DNA of 64,000 nt, from contig NZ_CP086106.1 of assembly GCF_016765655.2 (NCBI RefSeq), positions 793,501 to 857,500 of the forward strand, given 5' to 3'. The position numbers and the translations under genes were made by a program. Each line of letters starts with the position of its first letter. Position 1 is the first letter of the stretch. Under the pieces are notes generated by a model. That model saw nothing but the letters and a program-made list of their open reading frames with translations. It did not search any database and was not told the origin of the DNA. Below are positions 61,764 through 64,000 of the stretch, piece after piece. This DNA comes from Skermanella mucosa. Its GTDB lineage: Bacteria; Pseudomonadota; Alphaproteobacteria; Azospirillales; Azospirillaceae.

Positions 61764-63679
61764 CCGCCGATCCTCCCCGGCTTGTCGCCCAGTCCCGGGG
61801 GCGGTGCCGTCCGGGCCGGCTCCGCCGCCGGGACCGCGCTGGACAGCTGGGGCGCGCCCCGCGCGCTGTCGCGGCGCTGGACCTCCAGCAGGATGTCGCG
61901 GGCGATCGGCGCCGCCACGGCCGAACCGCCGCCGCCATGCTCGACGATCACCGCGCAGGCGTACCGGGGCGCGTGGAGCGGCGCGAAGCCGACGAACAGC
62001 GCGTGGTCGCGCTGGCGCCACGGCAGCTGCTCGTTCTTCAGGACGCCGGTGCTGCGTTCCGCCATGGTGATCCGGCGGACCTGGCTGGTGCCCGTCTTGC
62101 CCCCCATCTCGTAGCCGGCCTCGGATATGCGCATCTTGTACGCGGTGCCGCCGGGCTGGTTCATTACGGCGTTCATGCCCTGGAGCACCATGTCCAGGTG
62201 GGTCTTGTTGACCCCCAGCGACGGCCAGGCGGTCTGCTCCGCCGGCCCGCGCTCGATCTGCTTGGTCAGGTGCGGCTTGACCGCGAAGCCGCCGTTGACC
62301 AGCCGCGACAGCATGACCGCCAGCTGCAGCGGGGTCGCCAGCACGTAGCCCTGGCCGATCGCGGCGATCAGGGACTCGCCCTGGGTCCAGGACTTGCCGA
62401 GGTTGGCCTGCTTCCAGTCGCGGCTGGGTATCAGCCCCGGCCGCTCGCTGGGCAGGTCAAGCTGGGTTCGCTGGCCCATGCCGAACCTTTTCGCCATGTC
62501 GTGGATGCGGTCGATGCCGATCCGCCGGGCCAGGTCGTAGAAGAAGGTGTCGCAGGAATGCTTGAGCGCGCCGACCAGGTCCAGCGTGCCGTGTCCGCCC
62601 TTCTTCCAGCAATGGAACCGGTGGTCGCCCAGGTCCATGTGGCCGGGGCAGAACACGGTATGGCGCGGCCCGACGATGCCGCTGTCCAGCGCCGCCAGCG
62701 CCACCAGCATCTTGAAGGTGGAGCCCGGCGCGTACTGCCCGCCGACCACCTTGTTGGTCAGCGGCGTCGTCGGGTCGGACAGCAGGTCTTCCCAGGCTTC
62801 CGCGTTGATGCCCGTCGTGAACAGGTTGGGGTCGTAGCTGGGGTTCGACGCCATGGAATAGATGCCGCCGGTATGCACGTCCATCACGACGGCCGCGGCG
62901 CTCTTCTCCTCCTTCAGGCGGTCCTGGGCATATTGCTGCAGGCCGATGTCGATGGTCAGCGTGATGTCGCGGCCGGGCTGGCCCTCCTGGCGCGACAGCT
63001 CGCGGATCACCCGGCCGACCGCGTTGACCTCCAGCTGGCTGGTGCCGGCGACGCCGCGCAGGCTGGCGTCGTGGAACTTCTCCATGCCGGACTTGCCGAT
63101 GCGGAAGCCGGGCAGCGCCAGGACCGGGTCGCCGTTCAGCTCGGATTCCGACACCGCGCCGACATAGCCCAGGAAATGGGCGGTCGCCGCCTCGTAGGGA
63201 TAGCTGCGCAGTTCGCCGACCTCGATCGAGACGCCGGGCAGGTCGGGGGCGTTCACCTCGATCATGGTGACCTGGTCCCAGGTCAGGTTCTCCTTCACCG
63301 TGACCGGCACGAAGGCGCGCTTGCGCTGGATCTCGCGGGTGATGCGGCGCCAGTCGGCCTCGGTCAGCGGCACGATCTCCGAGATCAAGGTCAGCATGCG
63401 GTCGATCTTGCGCGCCTGCTCCTGCACCATGACGACGCGGAAATTCTGCTGGTTCACCGCCAGCGGCACGCCGAACCGGTCCAGCACCTGGCCGCGCGAC
63501 GGGGCGAGCAGCCGCATGTTGATCCGGTTCTCGTCGGCCAGGACCGTGTAGCGGTCGGACTCCAGCACCTGCAGGTAATACATCCGGGCGACCAGGGTCG
63601 ACAGCAGGCCGACCTGCATGCCGCCCAGCATCAGGGCCCGCCGGGTCAGGCTGCGGTATCTGTCGGTATCGCGCTCCAT
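61760..63679 (-). CDS. mrdA: Penicillin-binding protein 2
   Basis: A 639-residue class B transpeptidase. One N-terminal helix (ALMLGGMQVGLLSTLVARMYYL, about residues 15-36), a pedestal domain with RGQVLDRFGVPLA, and the transpeptidase domain with nucleophile S320 (GSTFKM), a SCD motif at the SxN position (LKHSCDTFFYD) and KTGT (GGKTGTSQ). The C-terminus has a Pro/Ala-rich tail. It crosslinks glycan made by RodA during lateral growth. The ATG at 63679 gives the standard MERDTDRYRS start. Confidence 0.95.
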   Translation of the reverse strand: MERDTDRYRSLTRRALMLGGMQVGLLSTLVARMYYLQVLESDRYTVLADENRINMRLLAPSRGQVLDRFGVPLAVNQQNFRVVMVQEQARKIDRMLTLISEIVPLTEADWRRITREIQRKRAFVPVTVKENLTWDQVTMIEVNAPDLPGVSIEVGELRSYPYEAATAHFLGYVGAVSESELNGDPVLALPGFRIGKSGMEKFHDASLRGVAGTSQLEVNAVGRVIRELSRQEGQPGRDITLTIDIGLQQYAQDRLKEEKSAAAVVMDVHTGGIYSMASNPSYDPNLFTTGINAEAWEDLLSDPTTPLTNKVVGGQYAPGSTFKMLVALAALDSGIVGPRHTVFCPGHMDLGDHRFHCWKKGGHGTLDLVGALKHSCDTFFYDLARRIGIDRIHDMAKRFGMGQRTQLDLPSERPGLIPSRDWKQANLGKSWTQGESLIAAIGQGYVLATPLQLAVMLSRLVNGGFAVKPHLTKQIERGPAEQTAWPSLGVNKTHLDMVLQGMNAVMNQPGGTAYKMRISEAGYEMGGKTGTSQVRRITMAERSTGVLKNEQLPWRQRDHALFVGFAPLHAPRYACAVIVEHGGGGSAVAAPIARDILLEVQRRDSARGAPQLSSAVPAAEPARTAPPPGLGDKPGRIGG

Positions 63680-63696
63680 GGCGGGCAGGGACCTCG

Positions 63697-64000
63697 TCAG
63701 GCCTGGAGAAAGGCGCGGTGGATGCGGATGAACAGCCAGCCGAACAGCGGGAACACCGCCACCGTCATGGTCGACTGCATCAGGGCGGAGTTGGGCGACA
63801 GCAGTTGGAGGCTCAGGATCGACCAGGCGAGCCAGCCGACGAAGCCGGCGCCGAAGGCGATCAGCGCGAAGCCCAACCACAGCATGGCGAAGGACGTGCC
63901 CAGGAAGAAGCGCCGCTGGGTCAGCACCACCCAGTAGACCAGCACATGGATCAGCGGCGTCATCCCCAGCGGGGCGCCGCTCAGCAGGTCCTGCAGCAGG
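63697..64000 (-). CDS. mreD: Rod shape-determining protein MreD (partial)
   Basis: The C-terminal about 100 residues of a small polytopic protein, open to the window edge. The visible part begins LLQDLLSGAPLGMTPLIHVL, the typical MreD segment (GLLQDxLxGxPLG), followed by three helices. It lies 17 bp ahead of mrdA, the conserved mreBCD-mrdAB order. The 5' end and probably mreBC are outside the window. Confidence 0.88.
   Translation of the reverse strand, partial: LLQDLLSGAPLGMTPLIHVLVYWVVLTQRRFFLGTSFAMLWLGFALIAFGAGFVGWLAWSILSLQLLSPNSALMQSTMTVAVFPLFGWLFIRIHRAFLQA

Overview
The window reads as a chromosomal segment of a GC-rich alphaproteobacterium, most likely Rhodospirillales/Azospirillaceae (Azospirillum- or Skermanella-like). 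This rests on gene content: a separate F0 ATP synthase operon (atpI-B-E-b'-b), a permuted two-piece tmRNA, the alphaproteobacterial SspB, ThyX, minCDE, hflKC next to a Do-family protease, and mreD-mrdA-rodA. The genus is an inference. Coding density is high, and many neighbours overlap by 1-8 bp (ATGA, GTGA, TTGA, TGATG junctions).

Layout. 1-4531: end of a pyrimidine/hydantoin-type operon (M20 amidohydrolase plus an NMT1-like ABC importer), with a dihydropyrimidinase at 9037-10500. In between lie a lipid kinase, a metallophosphoesterase and a two-gene sensory unit (a molybdopterin-oxidoreductase-like periplasmic protein coupled to a hybrid kinase). 10586-13436: F0 ATP synthase operon with a clear promoter and terminator. 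13610-19069: SCO1, L-lactate dehydrogenase and a copper-resistance operon (His-rich protein, cupredoxin, CopA, CopB). 19160-22913: phoH with a leader peptide, a small SHOCT-like protein, and minCDE. 23051-24740: panBC. 24972-30135: an FG-GAP/ASPIC protein, dgcN-dgcA (D-glutamate use) and adenine deaminase. 30149-31890: an accessory two-gene module whose ImmA/IrrE-like member has lost its zinc site. 32037-37711: divergent UDG, methyltransferase, class V aminotransferase, DUF3618 and YihY proteins.

38245-48704 is an exopolysaccharide locus: initiating sugar transferase, WecG-type transferase, Wzc-like tyrosine autokinase, two GT4 enzymes, a GT14 enzyme and a small Gly-rich repeat protein behind an almost ideal sigma-54 promoter. 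48927-55283: sspB, the permuted ssrA (tag ANDNRMALAA), thyX, a TrpXYZ-like ABC importer, a decayed toxin-antitoxin locus and mrp. 55441-59789: hflK-hflC, DUF2065 and a Do protease. A second decayed toxin-antitoxin locus, tRNA-Lys(CTT) and rodA-mrdA-mreD (cut by the window edge) follow.

The least ordinary items are: the sigma-54-driven GGDA-repeat protein; the two toxin-antitoxin loci, each with an intact antitoxin and a ruined toxin; the pseudo-protease module at 30149-31890; the coupled oxidoreductase-like/hybrid-kinase pair; the phoH leader with an upstream terminator; and a perfect hairpin masking the ribosome binding site at 34171-34177. All family assignments come from reading motifs in the translations; no database search was run.
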